DNA of 64,000 nt from Eutypa lata (GCA_022661535.1 JAKULF010000005.1:1302001-1366000), one strand, 5' to 3'. Counted from the first letter of the stretch, positions 37,982 through 50,305 are shown. The notes: generated by a model from the letters alone, not told the origin. A program made the numbers and translations.

Positions 37982-40712
37982 ATGTCACTAATTCAAGTGG
38001 AGGAGTAAGTTGTCTTGGTTTCCTTGTATCTTTAACTTCAATGCTACCCGAACTTTGCTAACTCGTGGGAATTGATTTAGTTTGGTCTCATACCAATTGC
38101 GGACGAGTTACCTTAGCGAAATCGCTGATGGTGTAGGTGAACGCCTACTCACCATCAACGACAGCTTCCTCACCACCGCCCCCTTTAAAGCTGCTGGCTG
38201 GCGCCCAAATCCGATTCATATCAAGCGAATCCACTCTCCTCCCATACCAACCGCGATCGCCTCCGAGTATTTTCAGGCCGCACCACGTGTGACCGGGTTG
38301 ACTCTTGAAGATGAAGCAGACGAAGGAGGAATGTTGACCGGTGGCGGAGGAGATACCCTTGGACCTGGCAATGCCATCAAGCGCCGCAGGGAAAGGCGTC
38401 GCGAACAGCTCGAAGAGGACGATAGTAGCGATCTTAGCGATGAGAGCGACGACGAATCCGATCAAAGGGCCGCCCAGCAGATAAAGTTTGCGAAGATGCC
38501 CGTCAGGAACCGAGCAGGCTCCTCGCCCAACCGATCGAGACAAGCAGCAGGAATCATGTCGTCCCCTCGCGCGGCCCCAGGTGCTAGACGTGGCTCACAG
38601 TCCGCTCTAGAGACCGTGAAGGAGCGAGCTCGGCGAGACACTGTTACTAGTAGTGAGGTATCATCTGAGAACGAATTCGACGCATCCGGTTTCTATAAGC
38701 AAAGGGAAGCTGCACGGACTGGAGCGAGAGCAGCAAAGCCGCAGGTCAGGATACTGGAAGAGCCGTCTCAGCATATCGACCGGAAGCGTAGCGACCTCCT
38801 TGCCGAAGAGGAAGACGACTCTGATATATCCGATACTTCATCTCGTTTCGCCGAAAGTGTTGATTCTGCCTCGATTCTGGACACTGGAGACAACCCACTC
38901 GTCGGAGCCGTTGGAGCCTCTCCGTGGAAAGGTCAGCAGGTTGTTGGTACCGTTCCGAAACAGCTTCTTCGACAGTCGACAATTCGAAAGCCCCAGCCCC
39001 CGCAGCAGCCGCAGGTTCTACAAGCACTCCCACCTCCGCGACCCATGAGCACGATCAGGCCTCTAAGTACAAGGCAACCTCGAAGCTTGCTATCAGATGC
39101 GTTGAAGGTCAAGAAAACCAAACCATCCATGCCTTTCGAGAAGTTTGCATCACTGTCAGGCCAAGGCGATCCAGACCCCTTATGTCTACGCATATATACG
39201 CCCTTCTCCGAGGACTCTGAAAAGCCTTTCGAGGTTCTCATCAGACGCCACCTTCAAGACGAGGAAGGCATCCTTCGGCCAGTTAATATAGCGGAGCTGA
39301 TTGGTCTGAGCTTATGGAGGTATTGTGAGGAAAAGCGGGAGCCACCTATCTCTGCCGACAAGATGAATGTGAACTGGTGGACGTTAAGGATGGTCGAAGA
39401 CGGCGAGATTGACGACGATTTCCCCCCCCTGGAGCGAAAGAAGCCTCTGAATTCATTTACCACGTTTAATAACCGAGTTGTGCGGTCACGGTCAGCTTCT
39501 AAAGCCCATGACGACTTCGCACTGGTAGAGGCCTCTCAAGCGGAATTCGCCCAGAACCAGAGCCAGACACCCGAGTTCGATCAGGATACGGTAGAGGAGA
39601 CGCCCGAAGAAACGACCCCCACGGATACGCCTCAACCGGCTCTTACGCCCCCTTCGTCAAAGCCGCGCTCAAACCCGATCACGACGACGACTTACCGCCC
39701 GAACCTGCCTCTTGCTGACAAGCCTGCAGCAGCTCCCCCGCCAGCTCCTGTCGCACCCCCCAGAGGACAGCAGAAGCTTCTACGGATCCACATTCTTTCT
39801 TCCGACGTTGCTGCTGGACAGATGGTCACGTTGGATGTCACGACGGATATGTACCTCGCCGAAGTGCTCGACCTCGTCTGTCAAAAGAGACAGCTCGACA
39901 AGAACAGCCACGTCCTCAAGCTTCCTGTCTCAGGTGCCGTCGTCTACGTCGACCGGACCGTATCGTCGATTGGTAACGTCTCAGATCTCGAGCTGCACCG
40001 ACGACGCTTTGCAACCGACGGTCCTCTTACCATTACGGGCTCGCCTAGCGGGTCATCACCTAAGCTACATGTGTGGGGTACCGAAGCGCAGCAGAAGGGC
40101 AAGAAGGCAGCGAAGGTCGGCAGCAGCAGCATGGGGACGATGATGTCAGCGTCGACGCCGCATCCCCTAGCACGCGAGGTTATGGTGGGCCAGGACGACG
40201 TGAACGGTGGCAACGACAAGCGCTACGTGGTATGGCGCCGGCAGCAGCTCCGCTTTGTTGGTATGAACGAGCGCATCCTTGCCATCGAGGGCGAATACGT
40301 CTGCATTATGCCGTCATCAGGCGGTAAGCCAACGCGCGAGGGAGGCGGTGTCGGAGGCGTGGGCGGAGGCAAGACTACCACTGTGCACTTCAGTAACGTT
40401 GTCGGGTGCAGCGTGTCGAGAAGGCATCCGATGAACTTCAAGGTATGTGATTTGACAGCTCATATCTATATATGATCTGATCAGATGTGATCCGATCCGA
40501 AACACAATATTTCTTTTCCGTCTTCTTCAACCGTTGGACTATGAAGCGACCGATGTACTAACGAGCCTGCATAGTTGATCGTCTACAAGACTAGCGAGAC
40601 TAAGCGGTACGACTTTGAAACCAAGAGCACTCAGGAGGCAGCCGAGATCGTACGCGAGATCAAGAAGGGCGTCAGCCCGTACAACAAGGACATATATGAT
40701 TCGCCGCGCTAG
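37982..40712 (+). CDS. sin1: TORC2 subunit Sin1/Avo1
   Basis: Three exons, 37982-38004, 38081-40442 and 40575-40712, encode 840 residues. The tiny first exon (23 bases) gives MSLIQVED, which joins LVSYQLRTSYLSEIADGVGER, the conserved Sin1 N-terminus. The introns are 76 nt (GTAAGT donor, GCTAACT branch) and 132 nt (GTATGT donor, TACTAACG branch). Domains in order: N-terminal segment, acidic low-complexity region (about 115-140), the CRIM domain at about 358-475 that binds the AGC-kinase substrate, a Ras-binding-like ubiquitin fold at about 573-651, and a PH domain from about 720 to the end, whose last helix (STQEAAEIVREIKKGV) is supplied by exon 3. Sin1 recruits substrates to TORC2 at the plasma membrane and so controls actin, growth and stress signalling. 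The PH domain has a Gly-rich loop insertion. Confidence 0.95.
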
Positions 40713-41793
40713 GACCGTGGTAGCAGTAGTATGCACGGCATCAGTGTCAAGCGTCGCGGCTGGTATCGTCGACAAGACTGGTGGGACCCTAAGAATTGGA
40801 AATGGCGATAAGAACTGGACGACGTGGCGGTGATTTTCGATGATGATATGGTGGATGGATGGATCCATGGATGGTGGATGGATGATGAACGATGATTACT
40901 ATTGAGATGATGATGGCGGTGGCATGGCAAAAAAGAGTTGACCATGCAACAAACGCTGAAGACGAAACGATGACCAACAAACATATCATCGTAATTGGCT
41001 TTGCATAGGATACTTACTAGGTTCTTTTTTTTCTTCCAACGTAGATTGGTTGGCTGGCTAGTTGGTTTCTACGTTGCGGAATGAATTTTGCAGGCCGTTT
41101 GAGCAGTGGCTATGGAAATGCTCGTCTCATGATACACTCGGTCTCCCCTAGACTCCTCGCAAGTGAATAACTGTCGTGAAGGTTTCCCTACCCCTACCTA
41201 TAGCATACGCTATCGAAATGGTCTACATGGTAGGTAGAATGGGGAGTATAGCACTACATGTAGTCTTGCAGTCCGTAGTATCTAACGGCAACTGCCTGGA
41301 ATGAAACGATGTACTATTTCAATCCCGGAAAAGTACGCTCATAAATATGTCTGCTGGGACAATCCCCGTTTATCTGATATAATCAATGGTTATCCTATGA
41401 CGAGTAAAATATATTAACAGTCATTCCGATTATGAGATGTTTATAGCATTCTTCTGCTCGGGATGGACTCCTGTTTGCTCTCCACTTAGAACTCGTCACC
41501 GTGGCGCACAGCTTAGCTAGGCTATAGTGCTGGAATCCCGGTCAGGGGCGTTGATGCTTGAGAGGGCCACGTGTAGGCATTATGAGCTCATCATGTTCTT
41601 ATATCTGTTAAGTCTCGTGTAGTCTCTTTCACCTGCTATGATATATACAAATAAACTCTGAAATATGGCATTACGCAGTAGCTCAACTGTTATAGCCAGA
41701 CCCTTTTCATATACACGACAACCAGCGTACGGCGGAACCAGCGTACGGCAGAACCAACTTAACGCCATACTCAGAGTTTCCAAGCAGACTCAC
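40713..41793. other. Convergent spacer between Sin1 and the kinase-like gene
   Basis: The first 220 bases hold the Sin1 3' end with a GGATG-rich imperfect repeat at 40850-40885. The remainder is AT-rich without a recognisable gene. A near-duplicate 16-base word (CCAGCGTACGGC) occurs twice at 41723-41750. Confidence 0.5.
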
Positions 41794-43286
41794 TCATATG
41801 CGCGCCCTCAAATTGCGGCCCCCGCTCCCAAAGGCAGTACTCGACCTCTTCCTCTTGCGATCCACCCCCGCCATCGCCACATCGGGATCCGGATCGAGAA
41901 GAGCCGAGACGGGGCGGGCCAGCCGGAGGCGCTCCTGCTCGGCCAGGACCTCGGCGTTCAGGACGAGCCCGCGGACGACTTGCCTCACGGCCTCGTCGGT
42001 CTCGAACCTCGCCCGGTTCCCGAGCTCATCGAAGTCGTTCTCCGTCTGGTTGAGCACGGCGTCCCGGCAGATGGCCAGGGCCTGCTGCAGCGTCGGGCGC
42101 TGGTCTTGGTCGAACGCCATGCACCAGTAGATGAGGTCCTGCATCTCGCTGGTGATGTCCGCGTCGTCGAGCTCGATCGGCGCCATGGTCGCGATCGTCG
42201 TGGTGCCTGTGGGCGTGTCTATGGTGATGGGCCACGCGTCGGATACGTCGATGTACTTTAGATCTGTCGCCATTTCCGTGGCGACAGATTCGTTTCTGAG
42301 CACCAATTTGCTCATTACCTACGTGTAATCACGACGGATTGTTAGAAAAGGCAGAGGTCACCAACGCAGATAGACGATTCTCCTATTATGGGTGGGATTG
42401 GTAGGTTGAGACTCACTGTCCCTATATCGTAGATATTTCGCTTGGCACCCTCTCCGGCAGTGTCGGCAACTAGAAGGCTGGCGAGACCAAAATCGATTAA
42501 CTAGGAGCCATCAATCAGCATCAAGTAGCGAGTTGGACCGCAAAAGGAACTAACCTTGATAATCGGACCTAGCTTATGCGCCGGGTCAAATGTATCGTTT
42601 GCGGCGACGAGGATGTTTCCGCAGTGCATATCGCCGTGACAAATAGTATCTTTCGGTGTGGAGGACGGAAGGGTTTCCGTCTGGGCCTTCCTGTCCTTGG
42701 GTGCATTAGGCGGATACACCATGCCGATACATGCTTGAACCACTATTATATAGGTCCAGATAATGAGCTACATGTGTGGCTTCGAGGTACGGGAGGGGAA
42801 AGTAGCTATCTACTCACGACATAAAAAGAAAGACCATAGTACACGATTCGGTATCTGTGTATCACCACCCTTAAACCTAGCGATGAGAGCCGATAGATCG
42901 CCGTGCCCAACATATTCAAGCAACAGCGCAAGGCCGAAGCGCCCTATCGGCACGTACCCATCCCCAGTGAGTTGTATGATGTGCTCTGCTCCTCTCAATT
43001 TGAGAAGCATATCCCGCTCATCCTCGGCATCGGAGTGCGACGGGTCGTCGTAATATTTGACGATAAGCTGCCGCAGGAATGTGCCTTTATCGTCTCGCTC
43101 ATGATATAAGAGCGCCCCGCCCTGGGCTCCGGGGTCGCCGATTGGGCTGATGAACTTTAATCGTGGAAATCCCGTGAAGTAGCGGGCTGTATCGTAGGCG
43201 CCTTCGCCGCAATACGATTTCAAGTCGTCGAGGTATGTTGATGGTGGTGGACTGCTATCCACGTCCATAGAGTCGGGGTCCGACAT
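41794..43286 (-). CDS. Divergent protein-kinase-like protein
   Basis: Four exons on the minus strand, 43286-42818, 42742-42555, 42500-42417 and 42318-41794, encode 421 residues. Introns of 75, 54 and 98 nt have GTGAGT, GTTAGT and GTGAGT donors and TAG acceptors. A kinase fold is indicated by the beta-3 Lys in LIVKYY, a catalytic-loop equivalent HGDMHCGN at 192-199, the magnesium loop IDFGLA around 221-226, and the C-lobe segment DLIYWCMAFDQDQRPTLQQAL, which matches the kinase helix F-H end with its conserved Arg. The catalytic loop reads HGD rather than HRD and there is no typical glycine-rich loop (GDPGAQGG stands there), so activity is uncertain. The C-terminus ends in a basic, possibly nuclear-targeting tail (DRKRKR). 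Function is unknown. Confidence 0.8.
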
Positions 43287-44604
43287 GGTGCTCGTAAAGT
43301 GGCTTACTTAAAAAAAGAAAATGTAAGCATATTCATGCAAAACAATCCTATTTCCTCCTGTCTCTCTTTTCCTCCAAGTTTAGCGCATGGCCGGATCCGG
43401 CCTTTGTACATCAAATCAAAGGGAAGCGACAATTGAGACGTTGCAAGGCCGAACGTTAAAGTCATTGTTAGACCATAACTATCTGGTAGGGATGAATACA
43501 ATGTGCATTCCATAACCAATGTATTTCCCCCAATAGGGTGTTCAATGATAGGCAACTGCCTCATATGAACTTGATATCCCATGAGTCCGTTGAAGCGAGT
43601 TTGAAGGTGAAGTGTATACTTATATGCCCTTTGTCCTTCAAGGGTTACCTATATGAGTTCCCCAATGCAAAGGCAGAAATCATATGATAAGAGTACAGTA
43701 TAACATTAGCTTATCCAGGAACCATTAAACTTGAGTTTTCTGACCGGCGAACAGAAGGCAACGGTTGGTTGAGCTACGAAAGAATGTAAAGGTTATTAAG
43801 TTTACATATGACCTTAATCATCCACAACAAACGGCATCAACTTAGCCGTATTCTTAAGATATTTCTTCAAAGTAGGCTATATATCCTCAATCGTTGACGA
43901 TGCGAAACTTCTCATGAAACATGATTTTATTGAGGCCTTTGCAAAATCCTATAGTGTTCTAATGTTGAGTTACGACGCCAGTTTCTACCTCTGCTTAATT
44001 ACCTCCTAGGCTTTTGATGAAAAGCTCTTAGTTTCTTACCACAACTGGAATGAGGCAGACATGAGACTGTCATCGTAATGGAGAACTGAGTTGCTGTTGG
44101 TCTAGTAACCCCATTCATGTACTCATGAAGAATATATATCGCAAGATGTCTGACTTGTTACTGGGAACATCTCTCTCTTCAGTACGTCAAATTATATATA
44201 TATTAAGAATATCTATTCACACTCGAGGACTGAGAAAGTGCGAGGCACATCTAGCACGTACTTGAGCTATCTAAGAAGTATGTAGCCGGAAGCTCCGAAA
44301 TATTTGGGCAACAGGCCCGGACCTGCTAAGTATTGGCTTATAGTGGGGAGCTCGTTAAGTACCGTCTAGTTTATAGTCGGGCCAGTCCGGCAAGAAATTT
44401 GACCAATTAGCACAGCGATGGAGCCTATTGTTATGCATGCCACTCAAGTAACCAACCAATCATCATCTGTTAGCTAGACGGCTCAACGGCTAAATAGTAA
44501 GTATATAACCCAAAATAGGACAAAATTTCTACCATTAAACACTCATTGGCTCGTTCATCCGAGCCACGGATCCTGTCCGATATTTGTGGGATCCGTCCAA
44601 GATC
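43287..44604. other. AT-rich spacer upstream of tRNA-Arg
   Basis: This contains the promoter side of the kinase-like gene and about 1.2 kb of AT-rich DNA without a recognisable gene. Around 44285-44400 is a patch with GGCCCGGACC and GGGCCAGTCCGG words that resembles the GC-rich block at 36541-36662. Confidence 0.45.
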
Positions 44605-44710
44605 GGCCAGCTGGCCTAATGGTAAGGCGCTAGATTTCGGTGATACCATCTGCATCTGCAGATGGTTATAATCCCTCTAGAGATTGCAGGTTCGAATCCT
44701 GCGTTGGTCG
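44605..44710 (+). tRNA. tRNA-Arg (anticodon TCG) with a 34-nt intron
   Basis: The mature tRNA pairs GGCCAGC with GTTGGTC in the acceptor stem and leaves G as discriminator. The D arm is GCC...GGC, the anticodon stem CTAGA/TCTAG, and the T arm GCAGG-TTCGAAT-CCTGC. The anticodon TCG is at 44637-44639. An intron at 44641-44674 sits one base 3' of the anticodon, the canonical position, and contains a CATCTGCATCTGCAGATG self-complementary part. Confidence 0.93.
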
Positions 44711-45028
44711 CTATAATCGATCTGATGATTAAGTTTCTTTTTTGTTGTTTCTTTTCATTTTTTCGCATCGTATCCTATTCTAACACCATACCATACCCTA
44801 CCTAGTGCCCCCTCCCCCCTTTTCTTAGAAAGCTAGTGTAAGTGGGAGTGTTTGAGGACATCCGGACAACCCCGCTTCGCCATAAAAAAGAAGAAAAAAA
44901 AGGTATATCATTAGACTCTAGATTTTATCTGTAGAATTGTACGTTATAGCTTTTGCATATCATCATATGGATAAGGCACCTTTCATACCAATTCCTAATA
45001 AGTTTTAATCTACCTAATTGAAAAGAAC
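44711..45028. other. Spacer after tRNA-Arg
   Basis: T- and A-rich DNA with the tRNA terminator at its start and the 3' end of the minus-strand membrane-protein gene at its end. No gene was seen. Confidence 0.5.
44738..44743 (+). terminator. RNA polymerase III T-run terminator of tRNA-Arg
   Basis: Six consecutive T 28 bases after the tRNA 3' end, followed by more T-rich sequence, fit a Pol III terminator. Confidence 0.65.
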
Positions 45029-45932
45029 CTAGCCCTTGAGTTTCACATCCGCCTTTCTGTCGAAAATCGAAGGCGGTGTTTCTAGACCCTGGGACCAGTG
45101 ATCCGAAACCGATTCCTGCTTCTTTGTTCTCGTTCTCGTTGTTGCTGTCGTCGCCTTACCGCTGGGAGGAACTAGCGCTACGTTATAGCGAGGTGTGCCG
45201 GCGTCTTTAGGCCCCCACATGCGACGAAGCATTTCAAGGGCGAGTATGACGAATAGCAAATGAAGAACACTAGATGATCAGTTACTGTTACTCGTTATGC
45301 GTAATAAATAGGGGAGGGACTGTAGTGCATCCTACATACCTATATAATATTGCAAATATCCAGCCTGCCGTCACCATGCCGCACTGCGACAGTTCGCTCC
45401 CGTACTCTACGCACTCCGGCAACCTACCTCTCCCTAGCACAGGGACATAGTCGGCTTGGAATGCAACCAGGATAGCCCATGCGACAACGCACGCAGCATG
45501 CCACGGCAGCGGGTACTTCAACACAAAAAGCCTCATGGGTGTGGCCTCCCGCTTGCGGAAGGCATACGCACCCATGAGCGTCCCGTGGAGTAGGATTCCC
45601 AGCGCCGGCTGCAGGGCAAACCGTCAGTAAAGTGTATTTGTATTTTGCTGTCCGGCGTTTTTTGAAGAGGGATTGGGATATGCATGCTTCTCGGCGACTA
45701 CCTATGCACTCACTAGCGCGATTTCGGCCCGCTGGATGTGGTCGCTGGCAGCCGGGAAGGTGATGTAGGTGTGCTTGATGATGGTGCTGTCGTCTTCGCC
45801 CTGCGCGCCGGTATACGCCATGATGGAGACGGTGAGCATGCCTACGTCGAGGAGAAATAGGAATATGTACATCACGGCGACGATCTGCACAAGTCGGAGT
45901 GGAAACGGACGCCCATGACTGCTGCCCTGCAT
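45029..45932 (-). CDS. Four-helix membrane protein of unknown function
   Basis: Three exons on the minus strand, 45932-45714, 45608-45340 and 45269-45029, encode 242 residues. Introns of 105 and 70 nt have GTGAGT and GTATGT donors and CAG and TAG acceptors. The ATG at 45932 is used because the frame upstream opens only with TTG. Four hydrophobic segments are visible: VQIVAVMYIFLFLLDVGML near 15-40, ALGILLHGTLMGAYAF near 75-90, AACVVAWAILVAFQADYV near 107-125, and GWIFAIL joined by splicing to HLLFVILALEML near 155-180. A polar C-terminal tail with Thr/Arg/Lys repeats follows. The second intron falls inside the fourth helix, which supports the model. The layout is like small fungal four-helix integral membrane proteins, but I do not recognise the family. 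Confidence 0.75.
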
Positions 45933-47642
45933 CGTGAAGAGCTTCGACAACGCTTGTTTAGGTATGCTTTGCAGATATGTGTTCTAGAGAGTGTAACGGG
46001 GGAGAAGGTTGAGTTATTCACCAGGATACCCGCGGGATACTATGTCCTTGACATCTCTTAATGTATGCCTAACGGAGTTTCAGCTTCTATGGCCTCGTGA
46101 GGACTTGGTCTAGTTCTCAGCCACTGCCAAGCCAGTAGCTGCGCACGAAGCCAAGGAGCTACACTGGCGGGATAGCGTGTTTTATAGAAGCTAATCGTCT
46201 TTTCAAGTATAAACCACGTAGATGTATCGATGATTCTTATCTGATGCTATTCGTGACTCCTCAGCATTGACTCCATTGCTGAGAATCTAATATGAGATCG
46301 CACACTTTACACGTCCGTAAAAGATACATACATCATCTGGTGGTAGACATCTATCCAGTGTTTAACTAACCGTTAATTGGGTAACTACGACTGTTAGAGT
46401 AAGACGAGAATTGCAAGTCTAGGCCACGAAATGGCTATATTGGAAGCTATCGCGTAAAATAGCCGTCTTGGTGGTTTAGCATGCTCAATTGATGCCCAGA
46501 TAGAACGTCAAGCTAATAAGGGTCTGACGTGCAATGTTCCTTGCTACGATATCCCTCTACACTAATTATTCCTCGAAAGTCAAATAAATGGCGGCTCATT
46601 GGAACTGATAAAAGAGAACTGTAGAAGAATTAATTGCTTACATGATGTGTAGGTACTTAAGTAGGTACAGTTGTATTTCGAGATGTCATCTCAGTAGGCG
46701 CTAAACTAAGTTCAGGCTAGCGAAATGTTTATTCTCAGATTGTCATTGTATAGTCGTGTGGGGCGGTCACATGATTGTAGGACAAGGTAGCTGTTAGTTG
46801 GCCTACAAGCTGTTGGCCCACAGGAGTGCCCACGCAGCCACGTTCATCATCCTGTGTCCGTTCATCAATCCCAGCCAGACTACCAGAGCTGTCTCGTACC
46901 TGTTATCTAATGTAGCTAAAAGACCCTATGACTAGACTACCCGAGCATACCGAATCGAACTTAGTTAGATCCTTAGGAGGTATAACTCCATGCAAACGGG
47001 GGAAAGACCTAGCCGTGATAAGTAGAGAGAGAAAGGGAGGGTGGGGGAATGCAACCCATTTGCGCATCTACGTACGGAAATAATGAGTATTGGAAAAATA
47101 TTGCCTTTCTAAATAGTCAAATAGTATATGGTATTCGGAGTTGCCTCCTGGCCATGATGCCCGTACTTACCTACATATGTAGAATTGACGAATGATTTGT
47201 CCGTCGGAGCAAACTACGAAACCCAATCGAAATCGATGGAGATGGCTCCCATGTAAGGCTATCCAGTAGGGTTGACAGGACTGTTCGCACTGCCTATGTA
47301 CTGTGTTGGTCGCATGTGACCCCTGAGGCGGCGAGTCCCAATACTCGCTATGGAACTCATCCGCGCAGCCTGGCCGCTCGTCATTTGCACGCCAAATCCA
47401 GACCGTTGCTTTTACAAGAAATGCCGGACCTTTTGATCCTGTTTTTGACTGCGCATTTTCGGGACGTGGCTGCATGGATGGATCTGCGTCCTTGAAGCTG
47501 CAAGAAAGTTCATACTGTTACTCATTCCGGATGCAAATGTCCTAATTGATTTCTTTTTGGAGAGTCATTTACGAGATCTGCAGAGTGAAGTCAATGGTGA
47601 CCTTGGTGACCTTGGTGCTCCCCACCTTGCACAACTCAGAAC
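45933..47642. other. Spacer between the membrane protein and bZIP genes
   Basis: No gene was recognised in about 1.7 kb. The frame at 47167-47475 (-) looks like chance. A GGTGACCTT word occurs in two adjacent copies around 47595-47612, about 150 bases before the bZIP start. Confidence 0.5.
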
Positions 47643-47650
47643 TATAAATA
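47643..47650 (+). promoter_or_regulatory. TATA box of the bZIP gene
   Basis: TATAAATA lies about 100 bases upstream of the bZIP start codon, a usual distance in filamentous fungi. Confidence 0.55.
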
Positions 47651-47751
47651 CACTGGTGGGGATGTCTGTCAACCCAACTCGGTCGCAAACTATTTTGCTA
47701 TCATGACATTTCGTCAACCCACCTTGTATTGGAAGTTACCGTCCTGGCATA

Positions 47752-48479
47752 ATGGATTCACTCAATGACACACGCCAAAACACGTTCGAATGGCAGGAGA
47801 TAATGCCGCCGTCCGGCATCGTGCTTGACCCTCCCGGTGCGAGTCCTGCTCAAAGCACCGATGACAGTCTACACAACTCTCAATCATCGTCTATGGTTGG
47901 TGTCACCTCTCCTACTGTCTTTCCGTGAGGCTTTCTACAATATATGGTGTTCTAGCGGTTCTGGATTGGTAGCTAACTATATAACAGTGGAGCGAGGATG
48001 ATTTTATGAATATCGACCCGCGAGACCTAGAGCTCTTTGAAAGATACTTCCAACCGCAGGGGGAAACGTCCAGTGTAGCAGGGGAGCGAGACGAAGCACC
48101 TCCAAACAGCTTGAAAGATCTTCAACCTCGAAGGAAAAGGCGCCGGGCCGAGTCATCTAGTACAGACAATTCGGGGTGCACACAGCAAACAGAGCTCCGT
48201 CGCCAGCGAAATCGCATCGCCGCTTCCAAATGTCGCAGAAAATCCAAGCAGAAGAACGATATCATGCTGGAGCGGGAGAGGGAGTTGGAACAACGACACA
48301 ATGCCCTCAAATCATGCGTCGATAGTCTCAAGGCCGAGGTCTTGGACCTTAGAGAGGAGGTACTTAAACATGCTAATTGCGACAACGAGCCGATTCAAAA
48401 CCATATCACCCAGTCTATCCAGACGGTAATGGGTCAACCAAGCAGCGTTCCGAAGAAGACAGCCCTGCACTGCGTTTAG
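47752..48479 (+). CDS. ATF/CREB-type bZIP transcription factor
   Basis: Two exons, 47752-47895 and 47988-48479, encode 211 residues. The 92-nt intron has a weaker GTTGGT donor, a GCTAACT branch and an ACAG acceptor; a stronger GTGAGG donor at 47926 is rejected because it puts the second exon out of frame. The basic region NRIAASKCR at 123-131 matches the N-x7-R signature of ATF/CREB factors, which bind TGACG/CRE-like sites. A leucine zipper follows with Leu at about 148, 155, 162 and 169. A bipartite basic cluster (PRRKRRR) just upstream would serve nuclear import. The protein is short and lacks other recognisable domains. Fungal homologues of this type often act in stress or development; its targets cannot be read from sequence. 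Confidence 0.88.
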
Positions 48480-50298
48480 TGCATCGCCTGTCGAGGACTT
48501 TCTGATGAGGTATTGGGCGCATTGATCTCAGGCTGTAACGGCCTTGCACATTCACTTGACTGAATATTTTCCAAAATGACGAGAAGACTGGGTTTGTTAC
48601 ATCCCACCACATTTTTTTGTCGATCACTTTGACATATCGGAGTTTGTCCCACCAATCAGGTTCGTTAATTGAAACCCGATACTTCGTCTCTGCGGCGTTA
48701 TATGGACAGGGGTTAAGCTATACCGGGATCATGCGGGAATGGGAAATTTATGCTATTTGATTACCTATTGGTTGGAATGGTGTTCAGTTTGAGGGGCAGG
48801 AGGATGGCAAGTGTTCGTGGATAGAAATCGGACTCTAAAATCTATACCACTATAACACCTATATAATATCGTATGATTCAACAATTACTTGTTGCTTGTG
48901 CAGTTAATTCAAGACTTTCTAGACTTGCAGATGAAGCTATTTGCAATTCGTGCATCTGGTAATCCGGTTTATACGGCGGTTATGATATCTATCGATACTG
49001 CGTCGGGATTCGGAAAGCTTAGATGGTGGGGTAGATTTTCGGCCCCTCCGATTTCTGAATAGGTGATTGTGGCGAACGAACGACTGCCAGACTGCTTATT
49101 TACCTCCAGGTGCGTGTATGTATTATCGTGAACTGCTGTATGGGATCTAACCAGGATAATGGTAATAGAAACTGCATATGTACCCAATTCTGCCAATGCA
49201 TTAGCTGATTAGCTGCCGACAGTGCTCGTTGAAGCCTATGATCTGCGGCGGTCTGATAACTGAAGTCATACTTACGTTGTAATAACCCAATATGAATTAC
49301 GCAAGGGAGGTAGGTAAGCAGTGGGGGGGATGTCATTAAGACGCAAGAGACGGTTTGCGACCAACGAGATGGTTTCTTAGGACGGAGGCAATCCCGTCGC
49401 TGCTATTGGCTGCTTAGGCGAGACATTTGTCAAGGTACGATAGGTATGTTATAGACAAGGGCTTTATTAAAATCCCAATATGTGTACCTGGTTTAGAAAT
49501 AAGGGGTGTTATCAATTAGTTCTTGCGATGCACGTATATACATATGTAGCAGGGTGGGTAAGTAAGCAAGCAGCAGAGGCATTCCCGCTGTCCCGTCGTA
49601 TCTTGGCTTGCGTGTGTATGTAGCGGAGACTCTCCGTATGGCAGCGGGGGCGGGGCGGATGGATACTGTCATTGCCGGTTTAGGAATATATTGTATATGT
49701 AATAAATACAGTGTTTCGCACATGGCTTTTGTCGCTTCTGTTCTGGCCATGGCTCCCTCGGAACATCACCCGTGTGATACGGCCAATCAAATAGATCGTA
49801 ATCAGTAGTCCTTTTGCATACCGTGGTATGACATTGGGACATTACTTAATTCTCACTGGATTAAGCACATTAAACAGATGATTTCTACAATTAAGATATA
49901 ATACCGTGAAGTATAATAGGGGATCTTAAACTGTAAATACTTTCAGACGTTTTCTCATAAATATAAGTACGTACGTACATACCTAGCCGGGTTTTATGCA
50001 GAGCCCTTCCTCTGTTCCTTTAAGGGATGCTTTCTTCTATATGCACAGGCTCGAATCATCGTAGAAAATGTCTGAATGTCTAGACATCGATCTACTTACA
50101 GCGTCGTCCCCATACCTGTTCACCCCTTATTCGTCTGCTCGCGAAAGTCGAAATCCCATTGGACGAAAGCTATAGCTCAAGTTCCCCTGGATCCACCATT
50201 TCAGCCTGGCAAGAGGGACAATAGAACGATGAAGTATTCCTGGGTTGGATATTTTATTGCCGGCGTAGTTTGACCTACTTGGGCGGAATTAGACACGG
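48480..50298. other. Spacer between the bZIP gene and the SDR pseudogene
   Basis: No gene was recognised. The open frames are short and overlap on both strands. A GTACGTACGTACATACCTA run lies near 49970. Confidence 0.5.
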
Positions 50299-50305
50299 TA
50301 TAAAT
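50299..50305 (+). promoter_or_regulatory. TATA box upstream of the SDR pseudogene
   Basis: TATAAAT lies about 130 bases before the former start codon, so the promoter appears intact although the gene is not. Confidence 0.45.

Noticed and set aside
37804..38061. 85-codon frame upstream of Sin1
   Set aside because: Created by the CAC/ATC triplet repeat and starting in the Sin1 leader; no family features.
47926..47987. Alternative bZIP intron with the stronger GTGAGG donor
   Set aside because: Would put the bZIP exon out of frame; the GTTGGT donor at 47896 preserves phase.
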